Shown here piece by piece: positions 11,810-22,323 of a DNA stretch of 64,000 bases (the stretch's first letter is position 1; every line of letters starts with the position of its first letter). This DNA is from Copromyces sp. CBS 386.78. Lineage: Eukaryota; Ascomycota; Sordariomycetes; Sordariales; Sordariaceae. Location of the stretch: positions 496,001-560,000 of the forward strand of contig MU839088.1 in assembly GCA_030685235.1 (NCBI GenBank), read 5' to 3'. The position numbers and the translations under genes were made by a program. The notes beneath the pieces are model-generated. The model saw nothing but the letters and a program-made list of their open reading frames with translations. It did not search any database and was not told where the DNA came from.

Positions 11810-12885
11810 TTACAGCTTACTCTCCCTCTTCCTCCCCGTCATCGGCGTCGCAAACCCTCCTCCCCCTTGCCCATCCTGCGCCGCCATCGCCTCGCTAATC
11901 GCATCCACGCTCTTCAAAATCCACTCGCACCCCTCATCACTCGCCAGCCTCTCGATCCCCTCCGCCTCCTCCCCCTTCTTCTCCTCCCCTTCTTTTGCAC
12001 CAGAAGCAGCAGGACTAAACTCGCTAACATGCGCCCCCTGCTCCACCGCCTTCCTCAGCCCAAACACGTGGCTCAGAACCTGCGGCCCCACGCCCGTCTG
12101 CGCCCGCAAACACGCAATCGCCACCACGCTTGTCAGAGACCTCCCCACGCTTCCCAACCCATTCCTTTCTCCGGACGGATCACTCAGCAGCGGCCCGTAA
12201 TGACTCCCCAGGATATGCACGGGCAAATCCGGGTGCGCCTCAGCCAGCTTAGCCTCCAGTTTCGCGTCGAGGGGCGTGTACACCGATTCCCACAGCTGGC
12301 GGCCCCGGGCGTGGACGGAGGCGATGTTTTGCGGAGTGGTTTGCCGGGAAGGGGTGGTGGATAAGGAGGAAGACAGCTGAGGGTGGGCCGAAGACAAGAA
12401 GGAGCGGAAGGCGTTGAGGCTGTTGATGGTGCGCGGGATGCCGTTGAAGGAGATGCATTTGAGGCCGATTTCGCGGATGAATTCGGCGGATTCGAGAAGT
12501 GAATTTGAGGAGGTAGATGAGGAGGGGGATGAGGAGTGGGATAAGCGGGAGGAGGCGAGTGTGAGCAGGGGTTCCAAGGAGGAGGGGGAGTTGAGGGTGA
12601 AGGTTGCTGCGGCCTGTGTTTTTGGTACTTAGTATTTCTTTTTCATATGTTCACTCACAGCTAGATGAGAAAAGCCGAAGAAAAAAAAAAAAAAAAAAAA
12701 AAGGAAAAAAAAAAAAAAACCCCTACAGAAAGCGCAAGCCAAGGCTTTTCGCCGTATTTCCTCTCGCGAGCCTCGTCTGCGATCTTGGTGTAGACGGCCT
12801 CAATGTTGCGCGGCGCGGGCGTCTGGCCGGGGCGCGCAAAGGGCGCGTTGATGAGCCCCTTGAGAGAGGGAGAGAGCTTGGACAT
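11810..12885 (-). CDS. AhpD/carboxymuconolactone decarboxylase-like protein
   Basis: Exons 12885-12727 and 12613-11810 encode 320 residues. The core, roughly residues 75-240, contains [14 protein letters not shown], then the stretch around [12 protein letters not shown] and [11 protein letters not shown], and an alpha-helical [19 protein letters not shown]. This pattern resembles fungal proteins placed in the AhpD-like/CMD group, which are helical and may have peroxidase-type activity. The classical CxxC pair of AhpD is not visible, so catalytic function is doubtful. The single intron (12726-12614) carries two long T runs in the sense strand. An in-frame codon further upstream (near 13065) could add a Thr/Ser-rich leader, but the chosen ATG gives a more normal N-terminus. 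The C-terminal tail is Gly/Lys-rich. Confidence 0.6.
12680..12719. repeat. poly-A tract pair inside an intron
   Basis: Runs of about 22 and 15 A residues are separated by GG on the plus strand. They are poly-T within the intron of the minus-strand AhpD-like gene. Confidence 0.9.
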
Positions 12886-13732
12886 TTTTCTTTTTGCCGC
12901 GAATGTCGTCCCGTTCGTCACTGTTCCTTTGAGGGGCGGTTTAGTCTTGTGGGATCTTCTTCCAAGTAAGTCGTCGGAGGGTTCGTTCGTCGCGAAGGAC
13001 CGGGACGTCGACGTGGCAAGTGTGGAAGAAAGTTCAAGGTAGGTAGGTAGGTAGGTACAAGGCAAGGTCTCAGACTTTTTATTCTAGAGGTACGAAAGAT
13101 TGTCCAATCCAGGAACGAACTAGGCAAAGTGAAGTGATGATTGCTGCTTGGCGCTTCCCCCGCGTTTATATCGTATCGTTCGTTCGTTCGCTTGCTTGGT
13201 GTTGAGGCGGGGATACCTAGTTGCCCCGGAAATCGGAAATGCAGGTGATGATGGCCGAGGCAGTGGAGTTTGACCCCCGTGTCGGCACCTAGAAAATGTG
13301 CCGAAGCTGTGTGTTGACTGCGTGTTGATCCACAATGCCCCTGAAAGACACCAACTAGCTTGATCCCTGTGCACAACCACACGCGATCAGATGTTCACAT
13401 TTCCAACACCACAAGACTGTGTTGCGATAAAGGTACCTTGCTGGGAGAATAAAAATCCTTGGTGATGATATCGCTTGGCATTGATTAACAGTTAAATTCT
13501 TTCAGGCCTGCATAACCTGAACCATCATCCTTATTGGGATCTAACATCGACCTAGTTGATTAATCTGACAGTTGGTCCAATTCTCTAGCTCCTCTCCTCT
13601 GTCCGACATATTGTAGTCGGGTAGCAAAAATCACAACTTGACGTGATGGAGCTCGTCGTCGTTGTTGTTGTTGATGTATTCAACGTCTACTTCCGGCTTC
13701 CGGAGGGCATCATCAGACATGCGGCAAAAATC
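12886..13732. other. intergenic region upstream of the AhpD-like gene
   Basis: This stretch of about 0.85 kb contains a short GTAG tandem repeat near 13038-13057. It probably includes the promoter of the minus-strand AhpD-like gene. No gene is supported. Confidence 0.5.
13038..13057. repeat. (GTAG)n microsatellite
   Basis: About five copies of the tetranucleotide are visible directly. Confidence 0.85.
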
Positions 13733-13818
13733 TGGGATTGCCAGGAATCGAACCTGGGTCCTCTCGGATCGCCGTGAGAAACCACAACGAGAAGTACTGA
13801 CCACTATACTACAATCCC
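13733..13818 (-). tRNA. tRNA-His (GUG anticodon) with a short intron
   Basis: On the minus strand the acceptor stem is GGGATTG paired perfectly with CAATCCC, followed by discriminator A. The D-arm region contains TAGTATAGTGGTCAGTA, typical of tRNA-His, -Asp and -Glu. The anticodon stem TCTCG/CGAGA encloses a TTGTGG loop, so the anticodon is GTG. An insert of about 14 nt follows the base after the anticodon, the standard position for nuclear tRNA introns. The T arm is CCAGGTTCGATTCCTGG. The CCA end is not encoded, as expected in eukaryotes. A tRNA-Glu reading was considered but gives no paired anticodon stem. Confidence 0.85.
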
Positions 13819-13961
13819 TGTGATAGAGATGATGTTGTTGAGCATTTGCGGAAACGGTTAACAATTCCCGGCGGATGGAGCATGCATGAACCTATTAGAT
13901 GGCGCTCTACATACCAGATCAACTCAACCCCCAAATCATCACATGGATATATTCGAATGCC

Positions 13962-15760
13962 CTATTCCATCGTCTTCAAGTCATCCGCCACCGAAAAGGC
14001 TGCATCCGTCTTGCTCTTCACCTCCTCGACATCCACCCCCGGCGCAATCTCTGTCAAGTTGAGCGTCCCCTTCTTGCGATCAACCTCAAACACGCACAGA
14101 TCGGTGATGATGGTGCTGACAACCCTGGCACCCGTCAGCGGCAAGCTACAGCTCTGCACCACCTTGGATGACCCGTCCTTGGCAACGTGCTCGGTAGCCA
14201 CCACGATCTTGGTGTTGTCCGGGTTGGACACCAGGTCCATGGCACCGCCCATCCCCTTGAACATCTTTCCGGGAATCATGTAGTTGGCAAGGTCGCCAGC
14301 CGCGCTGACTTGCAGCGCTCCGAGGATAGAGACGTCGACGTGGCCGCCGCGGATCATGGAGAAGGACTCGGAACTGTCAAAGGTGGCGGCGCCGGGGACG
14401 AGGGTGACGCTTTCTTTACCGGCGTTGACGATGTCGCTGGGGGTTTCGGTTAGTGCATCATGAAACAATCCGGTAGGGGAGAAGATGGGTACTCACGGAT
14501 CAACTTGGTCGGGTAAGGGGTACGGACCCATTCCCAGAATACCGTTCTCAGACTGGATCCAAACCTGCTGTCCAGGCGACAAGAACTCGGGAGCCAAAGT
14601 CGGAATACCGACACCAAGATTGACATAGGATCCATGCTTCAGCTCCTTCGCCGCACGCCTGGCAATCCTGTTCCTCCGTTCTAGCGCATCCGAGCCCCCT
14701 GACTTGGCGGCCGCCTTTGCCTGCTTTCCATCACCATCGTCTGGCGACCGCGTCTTGAGAACCTCGACCTGGGAGGGTTTCGTGGCCGGGACGATGCGGT
14801 CGATGAAGATTCCAGCAAGGTCGACGTCGTTGGGATCGATCTCGCCAACCTCGACAATGTTCTCCGCCTCAACGATGGCCACCTTTGCGGCCTTGGCCAT
14901 CAGCGGCGCAAAGCCCTTTGCCGTGTAACGGAAGACGCAGTTTCCAGCTTTGTCAACCTTCCATGCGCGCAGGATGGCCACGTCGCCCGGTAGAGCGGTT
15001 TCCATTAGGAACGGTCGGCCGTTGAAGATCCTTGTTTCCCTGGGCTTGCCGTATTCGACCACGTTTCCGTCGGCGTCATGGCGAACGGGAATCTCGCCTT
15101 GCTGGATGAACGTACGTCCGCCAGTAGGTGTAAAGAAGGCCGGAATGCCACTGCCAGCAGCTCGTATCCTCTCGGCTATTGTTCCCTGGGGGCACAGCTC
15201 GACAGCGATTTTGCCAGTGAGGTACTTTTCTTGGAGAATCTTGTTGGATCCTAGATGGGACATGATCATGCGATCGATCTGGCCAGACTCGATAAGGAGA
15301 GCCAAGCCTCCGCGACCTTGGGCGCCCGCATTGTTGGATACCGCCGTGAGAGAGTGGAGAGATTCTGAGCCTCTTTGTCGAATCGCCTGGATGAGCGTTT
15401 CTGTGATGCAGTCTTAGCATGTCATGAAGCTGACTGGCGCTGACATACGGTCGCCTGCTCACCTGCCACGCCGCATAAGCCAAAGCCAGAACTCAAGATA
15501 ACTGATCCGCTCTTGATATCTGCCACAGCATCGTCGGCGGTCGCGTATAGCTTGGAGTCGCCCCGGGTGACTGTTGGGAGGGATTGAGAGCGCCAATTTT
15601 TCGAGCAGGAGAGACTCCGGACATTACGACCTGTTTGTATCCCAACTCCCAGTGAGAGCTTCAACGAAGATCTGGAGGCGGTTGACGAAAATACAGCCCA
15701 TTGGCGAGCAACGAGAAGGGCCGGCCCTCTTTGTCGCAATGCTCGCTGGACGCCAGCCAT
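13962..15760 (-). CDS. succinyl-CoA:3-ketoacid CoA-transferase, mitochondrial
   Basis: This enzyme moves CoA from succinyl-CoA to acetoacetate and related acids in the mitochondrial matrix. Exons 15760-15463, 15400-14497 and 14436-13962 encode 558 residues, with introns 15462-15401 and 14496-14437 in matching phases. Residues 1 to about 65 are rich in Arg, Ser and Ala with few acidic residues, as in a mitochondrial presequence. The alpha half contains GFGLCGVAETL near residue 95 and a run of Gly in GAQGRGGLALL. The beta half holds SENGILGMGP, whose Glu (about residue 384) is the nucleophile that forms the CoA thioester. The last exon has the MIRGGHVDVSILGALQVS segment of the family. A family-typical linker joins the two halves in one chain. 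Position and spacing give no operon-like partner. Confidence 0.95.
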
Positions 15761-16497
15761 TGTTGCCGTTGATTTGGTATATAATTGGGATTGCAAATAT
15801 CGCGTTGGTAGGCGTTTCACAACTTTTAGAAACAGGAAACAATGCGCAAATAAGCCAGAGACCAAGGGCTAACACGGCTGGCGATTCTTCCAAGCATCCC
15901 AAAGGGTGGCCATCTTTGTTTGTGTTGCATGCGATTCCGCTCGGCGGTTGATTTGGACTCCGAGAGGGGGAAGATCGGGCCTCCAGGGACGGTTACAGCG
16001 GGCGGAATCAATACGGTAACACGGCGCCAAGACGAGACGTCATGAGGCGGGGCCGAGGGTCCTGTACTGTATATATTCAGATATTGTCGAATCGAGGTGG
16101 TCAATTGAGCGTCAAAGGCTTCTGTAGTGTGGTGTAGTGTAGGATGCTTTTACTTGGGTTGGAAAGAGGGAAGAAAATGGATGCTCAGGACCAAATGTGA
16201 ATAAATCAAGACAACGCCAAGGATGCCCCTGCCGCTGTTTGCACTGGGTCTTATCGGCATAAGCGCAACCTTTACCCGTGGCACGGGTATGGTACAGGAG
16301 ACTTGATAAAAGGAAACCTTTCAAAAAGCTCTATACCATCATGATGCCTATCCTATCTTACCATGCAGTGACGTCATGACTAAAGTTCCGTTTTATTGTT
16401 TTGGACCAACAACACCGACTTCTGGAAAGCTTTCTTAAGGAACCCCGAATCTTTCCCCATACCATACATACCATTCATCCTTCAAAATAGCGACAAA
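15761..16497. promoter_or_regulatory. divergent upstream region of CoA-transferase and HHE genes
   Basis: The two genes point away from each other, so this stretch of about 0.74 kb should hold both promoters. No specific factor site was identified. Confidence 0.45.
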
Positions 16498-17093
16498 ATG
16501 CCCAGAATCTCAGAAACCGTCAAGGCCGACCATGCGCTCATCGTCGACTCGTACCATGCTATTCGCACCGCCGAACCAGAGGATCGTCACCTGCTGAGAA
16601 ACAAGTTCATCTGGACGCTTGATCAATATCTGGTCGCCGAAGACCTCGTCGTAACCCCGGCACTCGAGCAGCACCTGACAAAGCACGGCCATCAGCGGCG
16701 TCAGAGGTTGTCCGATGATTTCGAGAGTGTAAGCCAACCCTACCTCGCCTTCTTATAGGAAATGCTAACCACATCTACTACGAACAGATAAACGCCAAGC
16801 TCCGACACATGCAGCAGTACGATCCCGCCGAGGAAAGCTTCAACTCGTCGCTACAGGCCATCTGGGTGGACCTAGAACCGCACGTCTATGAGGAGGAACG
16901 CAGTGATCTCCATCGGCTGGAAGAGAACTTGTCAGAGACCCAGTCGACCGAGCTCAGCAACAAGTACAACAGGATCAAGGATATGTTGCAGAAGCCATAC
17001 GGCAAGGACGGAGCGCCGGATTCACACATCTTGGCGGCCATTCTGGAGATGGCCAGAGAGGATTTGATTGTGAAGCTTGGGTTGACGGAGTAA
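16498..17093 (+). CDS. hemerythrin-like HHE domain protein
   Basis: Exons 16498-16728 and 16788-17093 encode 178 residues; the intron has a GTAAGC donor and an ACAG acceptor in phase 0. The HHE cation-binding pattern covers most of the chain: DHALIVDSYHAI near residue 11, then LDQYLVAEDLVVTPALEQHL near residue 45, then a second helical pair with LEPHVYEEERSDLHRLEENL near residue 105. The His and Glu residues in these helices are those expected to ligate a di-iron centre or other metal. Fungal members are small soluble proteins of largely unknown role. No signal peptide or membrane segment is visible. Confidence 0.88.
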
Positions 17094-17612
17094 TGGGGAG
17101 GGAGTATAAGGAGGTCAAGGCCATGACGGCTACTATACACCTTTCTGTTTTGATGGCAAGCGTAAGCTTTGAGTTTCAACTTTCCATATACGGTATTTAT
17201 GACTTTCACATGCGGCGAATAACTGCTGTTCTTTCCATTCACAGTTCACTGCAATTTCTTTTCCTTCTCTCACCTTGGTCATTCCTTCCAATCTCCCAAC
17301 TTATTACTCATGGCATGGTCCCTGACCTTGTGTTGTGTTCCGTTACATCAGAAGAGCTAATCATTGACTACTACTGCCCGTTTGACAAGATCATAAAGAG
17401 AACATCAAGTTTCGATTACGCGGTGCCTTCTGGTTGCTTGCCGTCAGTTTTTTATACACGAAATAAAAGAGAAAACATCATGTCCTCTATTCTAACAACT
17501 CATATCGCAGCATCATCACAGACTTGCAACGGTTAAGCCAGCCATTCTTATCGTTTTCAACTGCCCGCATGCATCCACTTCATTACCAAAATACCCGCTC
17601 TTTCTCCCAACC
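17094..17612. other. intergenic region between HHE and MFS genes
   Basis: This is the 3' flank of the HHE gene and the upstream region of the MFS gene. It is pyrimidine-rich in places (17240-17300). No gene is supported. Confidence 0.45.
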
Positions 17613-19345
17613 ATGTGGTCGGTAGTCCAATACCGACGCATCGCAAAACAAGCGCAGGCCGAAGTCGAATCAGGCCGTCTACCAGACCTGTACCTAAATT
17701 CCGGAGCAGGGAACGATGACATCACAGAAGAACCCGGCGATCAGGAAGACACAAACACTGAAGACGACGACATTCAATCACCCACTACCACCACCACCAA
17801 CACCAACAATAACAACAAAGAAAAAGAAGAGCCCATCATCGTCTCGGCCCTCGGCGAAAATGATCCCATCGACCCCAAAAACTGGCCACTAGCAAGCCGG
17901 TGCAAGAACATCGCCATTCTCTCTTTCCTCATCTTCGGCCAGGGCTACTCAGCCGGCGCCGAGTCCATGGCCAACGCCGACGCTGCCAAAGAATACGGCG
18001 TGGACTCGGCCCTCGAAACGCTCTCTACAGCCATGTACTTGTTTGGTATGGGCTCGGGTGCGCTTTTCGCTGGACCGCTGTCCGAGACGTTTGGTCGGAA
18101 CCCGGTCTACCTCACGTCGACTTTTGGCTACATCTTCTTCGTTCTTGGGTCTGCCCTGAAGCCGAACTTTGGTGGACATGTTGCTTGTCGGTACCTAGTC
18201 GGCTTGTTCGCGAGCGGGACCCTGGGCAGCAACGGGTCGAGTGTACAGGACCAGTTCAGTTTTGTTGGGAGGACATTTGCCTTTCCTGTTATTGCTTGGG
18301 CAAACGTTGCGGGTAAGTAAAGATTTCCTGATCCATTCATTACCCAACTCTGATTTCACCCGGCTAACATGATATGATATGCGTAGCTCCAGTCATCGCT
18401 CCCATCGCCGGCGGCTGGATCACCGACAACGACAAACTCGGCTGGCACTGGACAGAATGGGTCACCCTCATCATCTCCGGTACCGCCTTCCTGATCTCCT
18501 TCCTCTTCCTACCCGAGACCTACCTTCCCAAACTGCTCGACTGGAAAGCCGCCCACCTCCGCCGCCTCACCAACGACCAGCGCTACGTATCCCAACACTC
18601 TCGCAACCTCAAACAACAATCCTTCGGTCAACGCTTGCGAAGCCGCCTCTCCCTACCGCTCAAATTCATCCACACCGAGCCCGTCATCACAGTCCTAGGC
18701 GTCTACCTCATCCTCCTCTACACTCTTCTGTTTGCCTTCATGTCCGGCTTCGACCAAATCTTCCGCCAAGCGTATAATCTCACGGTGGGCCAGACGGGCG
18801 CTTGTTTCGGCACCATCGCCGCAGGCGCTACATCCTTCATGTTCGCCGTACCGGGTCTCTACTTGGGGGCCCGCCGCAAAGCGCACCTCACAGAGGATCC
18901 CACGCTCGAGCCAGAGTTCCGTCTCTACCCCGGCTTCCTGGCCGGCCCTTTGCTCCCCGCGGCACTCTTCTGGTTAGGCTGGACGGACGTGGGGAGGATA
19001 CCAATGTGGTCTGTTCTGGGCGCCTGTTTTCTTTTCGGCCTGGTCCTGATGGCGCTGTATACCAGCAGCTATGGATACATTGTCGATAGCTATGGGACGC
19101 ATGCTGCCAGCGCGCTTTCTACTATCACGATGTTGCGGTACATCATTGCTGGCGGGATGGCGATGGGGACCAGGCCGCTGTTTACGCTGCCCGGGTTTGG
19201 AGTGCAGTGGACTATGACGGTCTTGGGAGGGGTGGCGGTTTTGCTGGCGCCGGCGCCGTTTGTGTTTTGGAAGATGGGGCCGAGGTTGAGGAGGAGGAGT
19301 TTGTTTGCTGTTAGTCCTAGGCCTGGGCCGCGTGAGAAGGAGTAG
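17613..19345 (+). CDS. MFS transporter (DHA1-like drug/polyamine type)
   Basis: Plasma-membrane proton-coupled transporter of 552 residues. Exons 17613-18312 and 18387-19345, with the intron in phase 1. The N-terminus is cytosolic and acidic, with a Thr/Asn-rich run, followed by the DPIDPKNWP motif common in fungal DHA1 members. The loop after helix 2 carries GPLSETFGRNPVY, matching MFS motif A (G-x-L-S-D-x-x-G-R-x-P). About twelve hydrophobic segments can be counted, with a long central loop around residue 320 (LDWKAAHLRRL...). The C-terminus is basic. The substrate cannot be determined. The next gene on the same strand is a dehydratase, so a shared metabolic role is possible but unproven. 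Confidence 0.88.
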
Positions 19346-19917
19346 GTAAGGTGTTGTGGAAGTGGGATGACGAGGATGAAACTTTGGTGGTTTGGTTATT
19401 AACGCTGTATAGTTATTTTTTTATTAGTTTTGAAAGCATTGGATATTCAGTTCAAAAAAGAAGCGACAGAGTTGAAAACCACAGAGGATAATAAAATGGT
19501 GATGGTTACCTTACCCCTCATCTTGGACCTTCCGCATCATACCCCCTCTTTCCTCCTCCCTCTACGGAAATCATCACCAACGAGTGACTGTCGCTCGGGA
19601 CAATACGGCATTATCCGTCATGAACTGGAAGCAATTCAATTCCAACAATTAGAAATACGGGATATATTATATACAGTGGAGGTTTCACAAGAAGAGTGGC
19701 CTTGACCATTGAAGGTACCAAATGACGTGATTGAGGAGAGACGCTATGTATGCATTGTATGCCCCGCATACTACCTCTACAGAACGAAACACCACCTCAT
19801 TCCAGATCCGAACACAGAAACCTACGTCTTCCTCACTTCCTCACATATTCTTACGTTTGGTTCGATTTCTGATTTCACAGATTGTCACTGACTCGCAATA
19901 GGCCCTGGAATTCCAAG
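19346..19917. other. intergenic region between MFS and dehydratase genes
   Basis: This stretch of about 0.57 kb between co-oriented genes should include the dehydratase promoter. No further feature was recognised. Confidence 0.45.
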
Positions 19918-21989
19918 ATGGCCTCAACCTCCATCCCCTCGCCCTCAGAGGCACCAGCAACAGCACCAACATCATCCACCCACCACCATCCCCAACCCCA
20001 GTCCTCATCGCCACCAGTCAACACAGTCGCCAACAAAGACTACGACCTCTCCCATCCCCTAGACCCCAACGGGGGCGCAATCGGCCTCCGCCAAAACCTC
20101 ACCTCCTACGGCGACGCCCACTTCAGCCTCTTCATGCGCAAGCTCTTCATCAAAGCCATGGGCTACAGCGAGGACGCCCTGTCTCGCCCCATCATCGGCA
20201 TCGTGAATACTTATTCGAGCTTCAACCCGTGCCATGCCAACATCCCGCAGCTCATCGACGCCGTGAAGCGCGGGGTCCAGCTAAACGGTGGACTGGCGAT
20301 TGATTTTCCGACTATCAGTTTGCACGAGTCGTTTGCGAGTCCGACGAGCATGTATTTGCGGAATCTGATGAGTATGGATACGGAGGAGATGGTGAAGGCG
20401 CAGCCTGTTGATGCGGTTGTGCTTATTGGAGGTATGTTACCTGTGAAAAAAAAACAGCCTTGTTGGTTAGGAACTTTGTTCTGTTGATGCGTGCTTGGGT
20501 TAACAGGAACGTTGTGAAAGGATGTGACAAGACGACACCAGCTCAGCTGATGGGAGGTATCTCAGCAAACAAGCCCATCATCCACTTGATAACCGGGCCC
20601 ATGATGCCCGGCAGTTTCCAGGGGACCCGCGTCGGCGCGTGTACGGACTGCCGGAACAACTGGGCCAAGTTCCGCGCCGGGACGCTCGACATCGAGGACA
20701 TGACCGCCCTGAACGAGGAACTCGCGCCAACGTCGGGGACCTGCGGTGTGATGGGTACAGCCTCAACAATGGCCTGCCTCCTCGTCGCCCTCGGCCTGAT
20801 GCCGCTTTCCTTACCATCCGCCACCGCACCCGCCGTCTCCTCCGCCCGTTTACGGGTTGCCGAGCACACCGGCGCTCTGGCCGTGCAGCTCTCACAGTCC
20901 CAACTAAAGCCTCAGGACCTCCTGACGCGCGAGTCCTTCCTCAACGCCATCACGGTCCTGCAAGCCATCGGCGGCTCGACCAACGCCATCGTCCACCTGA
21001 TGGCCATCATCAACCGCCACCCTTCTCTCGCGGGAACCATTTCGTTGAGAACCATCGACGACATCGGCCGCAAGACCCCGCTCCTCGTCGACCTCAAGCC
21101 GTCTGGTAACAACTACATGACCGACTTTCACAACGCAGGCGGCATGTTGGCCTTACTACACCAACTACGTCCACTCCTGCACCTCGATGCCATGACCGTC
21201 ACTGGCCGCACGTTGGGGGAGGAACTCGACTCCATCCCCTTCCGCCCTCTGCCGTTGGGTACCGAACTAAGCCAGATCATCCACCCTTTTTCGTCTCCTC
21301 TCTATCCCTCCTCCAGCCTGGCCGTCTTCGACCCCTCAAAATCCAACCTCTGCCCCCTCGGCGGCGCCGTAATCAAAGCCTCGGCCTCCAAATACCGACG
21401 CCTCCTGCAGCACCGCGGTCAAGCCGTGGTTTTCAACGGTCCAGCCGACCTGGCTCGCCGGATCGATTCTCCAGACCTGGACGTCACGCCGGACTCGGTC
21501 CTAATCCTCCAACACATCGGCCCCATTGGGTTGCACAGCCCGGGCATGCCGGAGGCGGGCATGATTCCCATCCCGCGCAAACTGGCCGTACAGGGAGTGG
21601 AGGACATGTTGCGGATCTCTGATGGAAGGATGAGCGGGACGGCAGGCGGGACAATTGTATTGCATGTTAGTCCAGAGGCGGCGGATCCGGAGTCAGTGTT
21701 GGGGGTAGTGAGGGATGGGGATTGGATTGTTTGTGATGTGGAGGGACGGAGTTTGGAGGTAGAACTATCAGGGGAGGAGATTGAGAGGCGGAAGAGGGAG
21801 AGGAGGGAGGAAATGAAAGGTGCCTCTAAAGAGGGGGAGGAGGAAGGGAATTGGCAGAAGAGAGAGAGGATGAGGGGGTATAGAGGGTTGTATATGCGGG
21901 AGGTGAATCAGGCGGAGGAGGGGGCGGATTTTGGTTTTTTGACGGCTGCTGGTCCAAAAGCGAACGAAAAAGGGGAAGGGGTAAAGTGA
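19918..21989 (+). CDS. IlvD/Edd-family dehydratase, probably for an aldonic (sugar) acid
   Basis: Iron-sulphur dehydratase of 660 residues. Exons 19918-20431 and 20521-21989. The three cluster-binding cysteines are visible in FNPCHANIP, GGCDKTTPAQLMG and SGTCGVMGTASTM. Further family blocks are GSFQGTRVGACTDC, IGGSTNAIVHLMAI, YMTDFHNAGGMLALL and DGRMSGTAGG. The form GTCGVMGTASTM and the DKTTPA block resemble pentonate/arabinonate dehydratases more than classical dihydroxy-acid dehydratase, so a role in sugar-acid catabolism is favoured over valine/isoleucine synthesis. The first 45 residues are rich in Ser, Pro and Thr and do not look like a strong mitochondrial presequence. The C-terminus carries a charged, repetitive insertion (Glu/Arg/Lys). 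The intron acceptor must be GAAAG, because the upstream CAG gives an immediate stop and only GAAAG restores GGCDK. Confidence 0.85.
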
Positions 21990-22299
21990 GGCTATTCAGA
22001 GGGTCGAATTTTGGTGCTAGAGGTACGTACATACCGTGAGGGTTTAGTGTGAACGGTCGGTTGGTCCTCTGGCAGCTATACCACACCTAGAACCGGCACA
22101 CCGTCGCTCACCTTTCACCTTGCCTTTTCTTTCAACGTCTTGCTAGCAGAACAAAACAGTCCGCAACAGGTAGTAAACGTTCGCCAGTACCCGCCTAGCG
22201 ACGTCCGTCCCATGAACGACTGGATTTCCCCAACCTAACCAGACAGTCTCCCAAGACCTTCCGCATTGAAAAGACAGAAGTCAGAAATGGTCGCCTACC

Positions 22300-22323
22300 G
22301 TGACTGACTGACTGACTGACTGG
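22300..22323. repeat. (TGAC)n microsatellite
   Basis: About five to six copies of the tetranucleotide are visible. Confidence 0.85.

Noticed and set aside
19918..21989. Plain label dihydroxy-acid dehydratase (ilvD/ILV3)
   Set aside because: The cysteine motifs fit the sugar-acid branch better and there is no clear mitochondrial presequence.
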